A stretch of DNA of 6,431 nucleotides from Deltaproteobacteria bacterium (GTDB lineage: Bacteria > Desulfobacterota > Desulfarculia > Adiutricales > JAGVGV01). The notes beneath the pieces were generated by a model. The model was given only the letters and a program-made list of their open reading frames with translations. It had not been told where the DNA came from and searched no databases. The DNA lies in NCBI GenBank assembly GCA_020056895.1, contig JAGVGV010000481.1, positions 1 to 6,431 on the forward strand, read 5' to 3'. Position numbers and translations under genes: made by a program. Each line of letters starts with the position of its first letter. Within the stretch, counting starts at the first letter, position 1. Positions 1 to 6,343 of the stretch are shown here, piece by piece.

Positions 1-1
1 C

Positions 2-1114
2 CGGGACCTGGCCTTGAGGGGGTACGCGGTAACGGTGTTTGAGCAGCTGCCCGAACCCGGAGGCATGCTTCGGTACGGCATCCCCGCGTACCGGCTGCCT
101 CGGCCGGTCCTGCGGGCGGAAATCCAGGCCATCGTGGACCTGGGCGTCCAGATCCGGTGCGGCCAGGCCATTGGCGACAGCCTGCCCTGGCGGACTCTGA
201 TCGCCGAACATGACGCCGTGTACCTGGCCGTGGGCGCCCACCACAGCCTGCCCCTGGACGTGGAAGGCGAGGACTTTTTGGGCGTGGTTGGCGCGGTGGA
301 ATTCCTCCGGCAGGTCAACATGGGCCGGAGGCCCCACGTGGGCCGGCATCCGGTGATCGTGGGCGGAGGCAATTCGGCCGTGGACGCGGCCCGGACCGTG
401 GCCCGGCTGGGCGCGGAAAAGGTGACCATCCTGTATCGCCGCCGGCGGGAGGATATGCCGGCCCAGAAGGAGGAAATCCGAGCCGCCCTGGATGAGGGCA
501 TCGATCTTAGGGAGCTGGTCGCCCCGGCCCGGATCATGGGCCATAACGGCCGGGTCAGCCAGATGATCTGCCGCCAGATGACCTTGGGGGATTTCGATTC
601 CGGCGGCCGACGCCGGCCCATCCCTCTTCCCGGAGCCGAATTCACCCTGACCGTGGACCAGGTGATCGCGGCCGTGGGCCAACGCCCGGTGCTGGGATTC
701 CTTGAAGACCGGGATGGAACTGGTGTGAATGTCACCGACGAAGGACTCATTCTCGTCACCCACCGGTCTTCGACCCGGGTAGGACCCACCATGGTTTTCG
801 CCGGCGGCGACGCCGTGACGGGACCATCCACCGTGGCCTGGGCCATTTCCGCCGGCCGCCGGGCGGCCCGAGAGATCGACGACGCCCTCCGGAAACGAAA
901 GGGCGACCCGCCGTACGTGGAGCCCGAACTGGGGATCGAAATCCCCAGCCAGGTGGACGAAGAAACCAAGGAAACCCCACGATGCCCGGCTCTGGAAGCC
1001 GATGCCGCGGAGCGGGTGCGCAGCTTCATGGAAGTGGAACGGGGCCTGCCGCCCGAAGGGGCCCGGGCCGAAGCCAGCCGATGCCTGAGGTGCGATGTCA
1101 AACAAGTATCCTGA
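2..1114 (+). CDS. GltD/NfnB-like FAD-dependent NAD(P)H oxidoreductase, 5' truncated
   Basis: Partial gene, open to the window start. The frame reads in from upstream, so the TTG at 14 is an internal Leu and not a start. The family (glutamate synthase small subunit, NfnB, related modules) moves electrons between NAD(P)H, FAD and iron-sulfur partners. Seen: the end of the N-terminal FAD fold followed by GGMLRYGIPAYRLPR, a family hallmark. A second Rossmann motif GGGNSAVD lies at 362-385, followed by an arginine-rich YRRRREDMPA that could contact the NADPH 2'-phosphate. The C-terminal FAD motif GGDAVTGPSTVAWAISAGR starts near 803. The protein ends in RCLRCD, with Cys codons at 1082 and 1091. The N-terminal GxGxxG and anything before it are missing, so this may be a stand-alone protein or the tail of a NuoF-GltD fusion. 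It is the first visible gene of the hydrogenase operon, 62 bases before the next. The family call is firm; the NADP preference is inferred. Confidence 0.88.
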   Translation, partial: RDLALRGYAVTVFEQLPEPGGMLRYGIPAYRLPRPVLRAEIQAIVDLGVQIRCGQAIGDSLPWRTLIAEHDAVYLAVGAHHSLPLDVEGEDFLGVVGAVEFLRQVNMGRRPHVGRHPVIVGGGNSAVDAARTVARLGAEKVTILYRRRREDMPAQKEEIRAALDEGIDLRELVAPARIMGHNGRVSQMICRQMTLGDFDSGGRRRPIPLPGAEFTLTVDQVIAAVGQRPVLGFLEDRDGTGVNVTDEGLILVTHRSSTRVGPTMVFAGGDAVTGPSTVAWAISAGRRAAREIDDALRKRKGDPPYVEPELGIEIPSQVDEETKETPRCPALEADAAERVRSFMEVERGLPPEGARAEASRCLRCDVKQVS

Positions 1115-1128
1115 CCCCCGACCTGCCG

Positions 1129-1141
1129 CCGGGGCGCCCGG
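1129..1141 (+). other. Small GC hairpin in the 62-base intergenic gap
   Basis: CCGGG and CCCGG pair across a GCG loop between the GltD-like gene and the large iron-sulfur gene. There is no T-run after it, so it does not look like an intrinsic terminator. It could slow ribosomes or protect a processed mRNA end, or be chance in GC-rich DNA. Confidence 0.2.
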
Positions 1142-1163
1142 GAACCCGAACATAGGATGATGA

Positions 1164-1170
1164 GAGAGGG
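1164..1170 (+). promoter_or_regulatory. Ribosome binding site of the HoxU/NuoG-like gene
   Basis: GAGAGGG lies six bases before the ATG at 1177 and supports that start. The N-terminus it gives begins directly with the first strand of the [2Fe-2S] domain. Confidence 0.6.
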
Positions 1171-1176
1171 TGACCC

Positions 1177-3135
1177 ATGGACAACAAAGCCTCCATAAGC
1201 CTGCGGATTGATGGAAGGGATGTGACCGTGGACGAAGGCGCCACCATCCTCGACGCGGCACGCCAGGCGGGCATCCGGATCCCCACCCTGTGCCATCATC
1301 CGGCTTTGCCCCCGTACGGCGGCTGCCGGCTCTGCGTGGTCGAAGTGGACGGGGCTCCCCGGCTGGCCGCCAGTTGCGTCATGCCCGTCCGCGCCGGAAT
1401 GGACGTGGTCACGGTCAACGAACGGATTCTGGAAACCCGAAAAACCGTCCTTGAATTTCTTTTTTCCGAACGGCCCCATCACTGCATGGTCTGTTCCCAA
1501 AGCGGCGACTGCGAACTCCAAAGCCTGGCCTACGAACACGGCCTGGATCATTTTGAAGTACCCGGACTGAACGACGAATTCCCCCTGGATACCACCCATC
1601 CCGACCTGGTTCTGGACCACAACCGGTGCGTTCTCTGCGGCCGCTGCGTTCGCGCCTGCCGCGACGTGGCCGGTAACATGGTTCTGGATTTTCACAACCG
1701 GGGCGGCCGGGCCATGATTGGGGCGGACCTTTCGGACCAGTTGGGTCAATCCTCCTGCGTTTCCTGCGGGCTCTGCCTGCAGGTTTGCCCCACGGGCGCC
1801 CTGTACCTTCGGCACCGGACTCACTACGCCGTGGGCGGCAAGGCCCGGGACCGGCGGAGCGTGCCCTCGGTCTGCCCTTCCTGCGGTCTGTTGTGCCCCA
1901 CCGTAAACGAGGTGCTGTCGGACCACCTGATCCGGATCACCACCCCATGGGACAATCCCGGCGCGGCCCAGGGACAACTCTGCCGGAAAGGCCGCCTGGA
2001 CCCCTTCCGCGAACTGGGACCCCGGCTTTCGCGACCCATGATCCGAAACGAAGAAGGGGAATGGGCGGAAACCTCGGAGGAGGAAGCTCAGGCCGCGGCC
2101 GGCCGGCTTTTAGCCGGGTGGATCCGGAACCACGGCCGATCCACGCTGTTCGGCCTGATTTCCGGCCGAAGGTCCAACGAGGAAGCCGCCGCCTTCCGGC
2201 GGTTCATGACCATCGCCCTGGAAGGGGCGCGGATCGATACCCTGGCCGGGAACGCCTTCCGGAACCTTTCGCGCCTGGAGGAAACCGGTGTGCGCGGAGA
2301 ACCGCCGATCGAGGCCGCGGGAGAAGCCGACTTCCTGTTGTTTCTGGGGGACGGGTTCGCCCAAAGCCACCCGATCCTCTTGTCTCTGGCTCGAAAAGCC
2401 CGGCTGGACCACGGCGCCCCGCTGATCGTTCTGGGCCCCAAAAATCCCTTGGGCCCTTGGGCCTCGATTCACCTGTCGGCTTCGGCTTCGGAAACGAAAA
2501 ACCTGCTGAACCGCCTGGCCAATGGCGAAGCCGGGAACGACAACCTGGAAGAAGTCCGAATCGTAGCCCAGGCCTGGGCCGAGGCCCGTCATCCCTTGCT
2601 GGTGTTGAGCCCCGAATACCTGGCCGCTTCCGATCCTGGAATTCTTCATGCGGCTCTGGCCCTGGCCGGCCGCAAAAGAACCGAAGGGAAGGACGCGGGC
2701 GTGGTTCCGCTTCGGCCCGAAGGCAACAGCGCAGGGCTGTGGGGCGTAGGCGCCGCGTCCACCGAGCCCTGGAACGAGCCGGAACGGTTCCGGGGAGGGC
2801 TGGTGGTTCTGGACGGCGATGAACTTCCGGACGCGGATGAAACCCGGGCGCTGGCGGCGGCCGAGGCTCTGGCGGTGATCACGCCGTATCAGATTCCAAC
2901 CTGGATGGAAAAGGCCGCCGTGCTTCTTCCCACCCCCACCCTGATGGAAATCGAAGGCCACTTCGCTTCGTACGACGGCGGTCGGTCGGTCTTCAAAACC
3001 CGCGTCCGACCGGCTCCCCAGGGCGTTCGGCCTTTGGAGGACACCCTGGCCCTCGTGGAAGACCATCTCCGTTCCGCCCTTAAAGCCCGTTCCGATGCGG
3101 GGGGGCGGCCAATGTGGATGGAGGCGTCGTCATGA
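1177..3135 (+). CDS. HoxU/NuoG-like multi-iron-sulfur hydrogenase subunit
   Basis: A 652-residue electron-transfer subunit expected to carry electrons between HoxYH and flavin subunits in the cytoplasm. Domains seen in order: a [2Fe-2S] ferredoxin domain (C39, C50, C53, C67). Next is a His-Cys [4Fe-4S] site with HxCxxCx5C spacing (H101, C103, C106, C112; His placed as in HoxU, not as in NuoG). Then two ferredoxin-type [4Fe-4S] motifs (C151/154/157/161 and C194/197/200/204). Then a molybdopterin-oxidoreductase type [4Fe-4S] site (C233, C236, C240, C269, like N7 of NuoG). Residues about 285-640 resemble the NuoG molybdopterin-fold region, ending with LLPTPTLMEIEGHF, a diverged form of the family's EGTF box. 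I see no molybdenum-ligand Cys or Sec, so this part is probably structural. HoxU is usually near 240 residues; this length is NuoG-like. Its stop overlaps the hoxY start by four bases (ATGA). An older label could be NADH dehydrogenase subunit G or NAD-reducing hydrogenase subunit. Confidence 0.9.
   Translation: MDNKASISLRIDGRDVTVDEGATILDAARQAGIRIPTLCHHPALPPYGGCRLCVVEVDGAPRLAASCVMPVRAGMDVVTVNERILETRKTVLEFLFSERPHHCMVCSQSGDCELQSLAYEHGLDHFEVPGLNDEFPLDTTHPDLVLDHNRCVLCGRCVRACRDVAGNMVLDFHNRGGRAMIGADLSDQLGQSSCVSCGLCLQVCPTGALYLRHRTHYAVGGKARDRRSVPSVCPSCGLLCPTVNEVLSDHLIRITTPWDNPGAAQGQLCRKGRLDPFRELGPRLSRPMIRNEEGEWAETSEEEAQAAAGRLLAGWIRNHGRSTLFGLISGRRSNEEAAAFRRFMTIALEGARIDTLAGNAFRNLSRLEETGVRGEPPIEAAGEADFLLFLGDGFAQSHPILLSLARKARLDHGAPLIVLGPKNPLGPWASIHLSASASETKNLLNRLANGEAGNDNLEEVRIVAQAWAEARHPLLVLSPEYLAASDPGILHAALALAGRKRTEGKDAGVVPLRPEGNSAGLWGVGAASTEPWNEPERFRGGLVVLDGDELPDADETRALAAAEALAVITPYQIPTWMEKAAVLLPTPTLMEIEGHFASYDGGRSVFKTRVRPAPQGVRPLEDTLALVEDHLRSALKARSDAGGRPMWMEASS
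3120..3124 (+). promoter_or_regulatory. Ribosome binding site deciding the hoxY start
   Basis: GGAGG sits seven bases before the ATG at 3132. This favours that ATG over the in-frame GTG at 3114, which would place this site inside the gene. Confidence 0.7.
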
Positions 3136-3677
3136 CCGTCAAACCCAAGGTGGCCACGGTCTGGCTGGAAGGCTGCGCCGGGTGCCATATGTCGTTCCTG
3201 GACCTCGACGAACGGCTATTGGATATCCTGGGAAAAATCCAACTGACCGTTTCCCCCATCACCGATTTCAAGGACTACGACTTTTCGGAAACCACGCTGG
3301 GGATCATCGAAGGCGCGGTGGGCAACGAGGAACAGGAGGAAGTGGTTCACCGGCTCCGGCGGTGTTCCAGCCTGGTGATGGCCTGGGGCGATTGCGCGGT
3401 GTTCGGAGGAATCAACACCCTTCGGAATCAGTACACCCCCGGTGAACTCATCCGGGCCGGGTACATCGAACCACCCTTGGGACCGGGCCAAGTGGCGCCC
3501 AACGACCCCGTGCTGCCCCGGCTGCTCCCACGGGTGGTCGCCGTGGATCAGGTGGTAACGGTGGACATCCACGTTCCCGGATGTCCACCTTCGCCTCAGG
3601 TGCTTTTTTATGCCCTGGGTGAAATCCTGGGCGGACGACGGCCCCGGATCCCCCCCGATATCCTCCACTACGACTAG
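3132..3677 (+). CDS. hoxY: NAD-linked [NiFe]-hydrogenase small subunit HoxY
   Basis: A 181-residue small subunit of a soluble group 3d-type [NiFe]-hydrogenase. It holds the [4Fe-4S] cluster next to the HoxH active site and relays electrons to the iron-sulfur subunit encoded just upstream. Seen: WLEGCAGCHMSFLD near the N-terminus (C15, C18), GDCAVFGG (C88), and PGCPPSP (C151), which provide the proximal-cluster ligands. The segments IIEGAVGNEEQ and PNDPVLPRLLPRV also match the HoxY pattern. There is no twin-arginine signal peptide and no C-terminal cluster domain, so the protein is cytoplasmic and has one cluster, as in HoxY and unlike periplasmic uptake small subunits. ATG 3132 is chosen because of the ATGA overlap with the upstream stop and the GGAGG before it; the longer GTG start at 3114 is less likely. 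Confidence 0.95.
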   Translation: MTVKPKVATVWLEGCAGCHMSFLDLDERLLDILGKIQLTVSPITDFKDYDFSETTLGIIEGAVGNEEQEEVVHRLRRCSSLVMAWGDCAVFGGINTLRNQYTPGELIRAGYIEPPLGPGQVAPNDPVLPRLLPRVVAVDQVVTVDIHVPGCPPSPQVLFYALGEILGGRRPRIPPDILHYD

Positions 3678-3683
3678 GAGGTG
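3676..3683 (+). promoter_or_regulatory. Strong ribosome binding site of hoxH
   Basis: AGGAGGTG, a near-perfect Shine-Dalgarno, overlaps the hoxY TAG stop and lies five bases before the hoxH ATG. It predicts efficient, coupled synthesis of the catalytic subunit. Confidence 0.75.
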
Positions 3684-3688
3684 GTTCC

Positions 3689-5116
3689 ATGGTCCAAGCC
3701 CCCATCACCATCAACCCCATCACCCGCGTGGAGGGGCATGGCAAGGTGACCATCCACCTGGACGACCGGGGCGAGGTGGCCGAAGCTCGTTTCCATGTCC
3801 TTCAGTTCCGTGGATTCGAGGTTTTCTGCCGGGGCCGGCCGTACGAGGAAATGCCGATCATCACCCAGCGGATCTGCGGCATCTGTCCGGTCAGCCACCA
3901 GTTGGCTTCGGCCAAAGCCTGCGACGCCGTGATGGGGTTTGAAATTCCTCCGGCCGCCCGGGCGCTCAGAGAACTGATCCATTACGGCCAGTACATTCAG
4001 TCCCATGCGCTTCACTTTTTCTATTTGGCCAGCCCGGACCTGCTCCTGGGCTGGGACGCCCCCCCGGCGCAACGAAACGTGGTCGGCCTGGCCGACGTAA
4101 ACCCCGTGGTCGTGAAAAAAGCCATCCACCTAAGGAAGTTCGGCCAGGAAATCATCAAGGCCCTGGGCGGCAAAAAGGTCCACCCCGCCTTCGCCGTGCC
4201 CGGCGGGGTGACCAACCCCCTGGACCCCCAGGACCGTGACCGGCTTCTGGCGGGTTTCGACGAAGCCTTCCAAACCGCGGACATTGCCTGGGATATTTTG
4301 GAAACCCAGCTCTCGACCCAGGCGGAGGAATTCCGCGCCTTCGCCAATTTCGATTCCAACTGGGTCGGTTTGGTGGACGAATGGGGCCAGTCCGCGCTGT
4401 ACGACGGACGCATCCGGATCGCCGGACCCGATGGAAGCCTCCTGGCCGAATTCGACCCGGCGGATTATCCCAAGTACATCGCGGAACGGACCGAAGCCTG
4501 GTCGTACATGAAATTCCCGTACTACGAACCCCAAGGCTACCCCGACGGCCTGTACCGGGTGGGGCCGCTGGCTCGGCTGAACGTGGCCGATGGCCTGTCC
4601 ACTCCGCGAGCCGCCCGGCGGCTTGAGGAATTCCGGCGGCATGCGTCCGATGGCCTGATGGGCGCTTCCTTGATGTACCACCAGGCCCGGTTGGTGGAAC
4701 TGGTGTATGCTTTGGAAAAGGCCCAGGAACTCCTGCAGGATTCACGGATTCTGGGCCGCCGGATCAAGGCGACGCGGCCTCCGGCTCATGGGGAAGGCGT
4801 GGGCGTGGTGGAAGCTCCCCGGGGCACGCTGATCCACCATTACTGGGTGCGGCCGGATGGAACCATGGAAAAAGCCAACCTGATCGTGGCCACGGGCCAC
4901 AACAATCTGGCCATGAACCGGGCGGTGGCTCTGGTGGCCAAAGCGTTCATTCACGACGGCGACGTTCGGGAAGGATTGCTTAACCGCGTGGAAGGCGCCA
5001 TTCGCTGTTACGATCCGTGCCTTTCGTGCGCCACTCATGCCCTGGGGCAAATGCCCCTGGTGGTCCGGATTCTGGATTCCCAAGGCAACGTGCGGCATGA
5101 ACTCAAAAGGGACTGA
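3689..5116 (+). CDS. hoxH: NAD-linked [NiFe]-hydrogenase catalytic large subunit HoxH
   Basis: A 475-residue catalytic subunit that binds the NiFe(CN)2CO centre and interconverts H2 with protons and electrons in the cytoplasm. Seen: N-terminal INPITRVEGHGK with the conserved Glu (E15). The first nickel motif is RICGICPVSH (C63, C66). The core segments EAPRGTL (375-381) and TGHNNLAMN (402-410) follow. The second nickel motif is DPCLSCATH (C444, C447, H450). All four Cys ligands are present, so it looks active. Residues 451-475 form a C-terminal peptide that should be cut off after H450 once nickel is loaded; the likely protease is encoded next. Length and both end motifs fit the HoxH (group 3d) class; group 3b or F420-linked relatives are less likely given the HoxY-type partner. 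The start is fixed by the strong Shine-Dalgarno at 3676. Confidence 0.96.
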   Translation: MVQAPITINPITRVEGHGKVTIHLDDRGEVAEARFHVLQFRGFEVFCRGRPYEEMPIITQRICGICPVSHQLASAKACDAVMGFEIPPAARALRELIHYGQYIQSHALHFFYLASPDLLLGWDAPPAQRNVVGLADVNPVVVKKAIHLRKFGQEIIKALGGKKVHPAFAVPGGVTNPLDPQDRDRLLAGFDEAFQTADIAWDILETQLSTQAEEFRAFANFDSNWVGLVDEWGQSALYDGRIRIAGPDGSLLAEFDPADYPKYIAERTEAWSYMKFPYYEPQGYPDGLYRVGPLARLNVADGLSTPRAARRLEEFRRHASDGLMGASLMYHQARLVELVYALEKAQELLQDSRILGRRIKATRPPAHGEGVGVVEAPRGTLIHHYWVRPDGTMEKANLIVATGHNNLAMNRAVALVAKAFIHDGDVREGLLNRVEGAIRCYDPCLSCATHALGQMPLVVRILDSQGNVRHELKRD

Positions 5117-5693
5117 TGGGCGGGAGCCATCCGAGCCGGGCGGGGACCGGGACGCCTCTGGAACGGACCCGGCTTTGGGCCGAGCCCCGGACCTCGATTC
5201 GGGGCCGCCGCCCCCCTGGCTGATTCTGGGGTGCGGCAACCCGGACCGTCGGGACGATGGTCTGGGGCCTTGGGTGGCCGACTATTTGGCCCGCAAGCTG
5301 GGCGGCCACCCGGGGATTCGCTTCCTCACGCCCCGGCAGTTGGTGCCCGAACTGGCCATGGATCTGGCCGAAGCCGGGACCGTGATGTTCATCGACGCGA
5401 CGGTGGAACCCCTGCCCGAAGGGTACCGCTGGGATGCCTTGGCCGTCGAAACCGTTACCATATCCCCCTATGCCCATCTGTTCCGGGCCGGGTATATTTT
5501 GGGGTTGACGGCATCGGTGTACGGCCAACGTCCTTCGGCGTACATGATTTCGATCCAGGGGGAAGATTTCAGTCACGGGGTAGGGCTTTCGACGCCGGCC
5601 CGGATCCGGGCTCGGCGAGCGGCCGAAACGATCCGCCGCTTCTTGTCCGCGGCCATAGGAGGGGGAACATGGGCGCCAAACCCGATATCCTGA
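5097..5693 (+). CDS. Hydrogenase maturation endopeptidase (HoxW/HycI/HybD family)
   Basis: A nickel-sensing endopeptidase that trims the C-terminus of the large-subunit precursor, here presumably HoxH. Numbering is from ATG 5097 (198 residues). Seen: LILGCGNPDRRDDGLG (42-57), the family's glycine-rich opening with acidic metal ligand D53 or D54. FIDAT (98-102) supplies the second acidic ligand, D100. H127 in SPYAHLF is the best candidate for the histidine ligand. The start is uncertain. ATG 5097 overlaps hoxH by 20 bases with only a weak AAGG before it, and adds about 40 Pro/Gly/Asp-rich residues not usual for the family. An in-frame TTG at 5175 would give about 172 residues, closer to the family length. 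An ATG at 5116 with a better upstream AAAAGGG lies in another frame. The 3' end overlaps the receiver gene by 25 bases. Function is well supported; the N-terminus is not. Confidence 0.85.
   Translation: MNSKGTDGREPSEPGGDRDASGTDPALGRAPDLDSGPPPPWLILGCGNPDRRDDGLGPWVADYLARKLGGHPGIRFLTPRQLVPELAMDLAEAGTVMFIDATVEPLPEGYRWDALAVETVTISPYAHLFRAGYILGLTASVYGQRPSAYMISIQGEDFSHGVGLSTPARIRARRAAETIRRFLSAAIGGGTWAPNPIS
5657..5665 (+). promoter_or_regulatory. Ribosome binding site deciding the receiver-gene start
   Basis: AGGAGGGGG lies three bases before the ATG at 5669, inside the end of the protease gene. It shows that the receiver protein starts here and is not the tail of a longer open frame. Confidence 0.7.
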
Positions 5694-6082
5694 TCATTGA
5701 CGACGATCGGGACATGGTTCAATCGATGAAGGTCATTCTCGAAAGCCGGGGGTACAGCGTCCGGTCCGCGGGGAACGGCCGGGACGGCCTTTTACGGTTG
5801 GAAGAGGCCGTCCCGGACCTGTTGGTCCTGGACGTGATGATGACCACGGTCACCGAAGGCTTCGACCTGGCGTATAAGCTGAAACGTCGGCCCGAATTCG
5901 CCGGCCTGCCCATCCTGATGATTACCGGTTTCACCCAAAGAATGGCCGAAGCGGGCCCGGAAGGGTTCCAGCATGTTCTGGGCGAGGAATGGCCCGTATC
6001 CATGCTGCTGGAAAAACCCGTGGACCCCGATGAACTGTTACGGCATGTGGCCGCCCTCTTGGCCCAAGGCGCCCTGCCCTGA
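5669..6082 (+). CDS. Single-domain response regulator (CheY-like receiver)
   Basis: A 137-residue protein made of one receiver domain, with no DNA-binding or enzymatic output domain. Seen: acidic pocket DILIIDDDRD (D11-D13), phospho-acceptor D55 in LLVLDVMM, the switch threonine T86 in ILMITGF, and the invariant lysine K116 in LEKPVDPDEL. All key residues are present, so it should be phosphorylatable. The insert TTVTEGFDLAYKLK after D55 is longer and different from CheY; I believe similar receivers occur in anaerobic deltaproteobacteria, but I cannot check this here. The gene overlaps the protease gene by 25 bases and is the last in the operon, so it is probably co-expressed with the hydrogenase. 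Its partner kinase and target are not in the window. A role in controlling hydrogenase synthesis or activity is inference from position only. Confidence 0.92.
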   Translation: MGAKPDILIIDDDRDMVQSMKVILESRGYSVRSAGNGRDGLLRLEEAVPDLLVLDVMMTTVTEGFDLAYKLKRRPEFAGLPILMITGFTQRMAEAGPEGFQHVLGEEWPVSMLLEKPVDPDELLRHVAALLAQGALP

Positions 6083-6093
6083 CCGCCGTCAGG
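6078..6093 (+). other. Short hairpin over the last stop codon
   Basis: CCTGAC and GTCAGG pair across a CGCC loop, with the TGA stop of the receiver gene in the left arm. No T-run follows, so it is a weak terminator candidate at best. Confidence 0.3.
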
Positions 6094-6151
6094 AGGTTCG
6101 GCTAGACTGAAAAGGACTCTATTGGAGATATAACCGATCTTGGAGACCTGA

Positions 6152-6193
6152 GCCTCCGTGGTGAACCATGGGGGCGCTTTGGAGGCCAAAGCG
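6152..6193 (+). other. Two adjacent RNA hairpins downstream of the operon
   Basis: The first stem pairs 6152-6161 with 6166-6175 over a TGAA tetraloop: ten pairs including two G-U. The second stem pairs CGCTTTGG (6175-6182) with CCAAAGCG (6186-6193) over AGG: eight perfect pairs. Base 6175 is shared, so the end pair of one stem must open. An alternative pairing, GCCTCC (6152-6157) with GGAGGC (6181-6186), would exclude both. No T-run follows. It may be a 3' mRNA-protecting structure, a factor-assisted terminator or a structured RNA; I do not recognise it as a known riboswitch. Confidence 0.4.
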
Positions 6194-6217
6194 TCATCGC
6201 ACCCCCCGAAAGCCATT

Positions 6218-6241
6218 GGTTGATCTTATACCCAATCAACC
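6218..6241. other. Seven-base inverted repeat
   Basis: GGTTGAT and ATCAACC are separated by ten bases. It could be a small hairpin or a dimeric protein-binding site. It lies between the paired hairpins and the GC palindrome; no promoter is convincingly attached. Confidence 0.3.
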
Positions 6242-6318
6242 TTGACTTGTTACAAACGGTTGTGGTCGATCATGAACAGAGTTGAAAGCTATCGTTTCAT
6301 TGATACCCCCTCACCCCG

Positions 6319-6343
6319 CCCTCTCCCCCAGGGGGGAGAGGGG
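6319..6343. repeat. Dispersed REP-like GC palindrome
   Basis: A perfect eleven-base inverted repeat: CCCTCTCCCCC at 6319-6329 with its complement at 6332-6342, leaving a two-base centre, preceded by CCCCCTCACCCCG. This CCCTCACCCC...CCCTCTCCC...GGGAGAGGG form is a well-known type of intergenic repeat in many proteobacterial genomes, often mis-translated as SPRPLPQGGEG. AAAA follows on the + strand. On the - strand the same stem is preceded by T's, not followed by them, so it is not an intrinsic terminator in that direction. Confidence 0.65.

Noticed and set aside
14..16. TTG at 14 as the start of the GltD-like gene
   Set aside because: The frame is open to the first bases and reads as the middle of an FAD-binding fold, so the gene begins upstream of the window.
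1785..2822. Long plus-strand open frame inside the HoxU/NuoG-like gene
   Set aside because: It is an Arg/Pro/Gly-rich out-of-frame reading of GC-rich coding DNA with no motif.
2110..3066. Long minus-strand open frame opposite the NuoG-like half
   Set aside because: It is the antisense shadow of a well-supported gene; its translation shows no domain.
3114..3131. GTG start for hoxY at 3114
   Set aside because: ATG 3132 has a well-spaced GGAGG and the typical ATGA overlap, and gives the normal HoxY N-terminus.
5117..5223. Separate 35-codon gene starting at ATG 5116
   Set aside because: It has no homology I can recognise and ends at 5221; it is treated as part of the protease start question.
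5231..5668. Long in-frame upstream extension of the receiver gene
   Set aside because: It overlaps the protease core in another frame, is Gly/Arg-rich without domain sense, and a strong Shine-Dalgarno marks the true start at 5669.
6242..6270. Possible sigma-70 promoter starting at TTGACT
   Set aside because: No acceptable -10 element is found 16-18 bases downstream.
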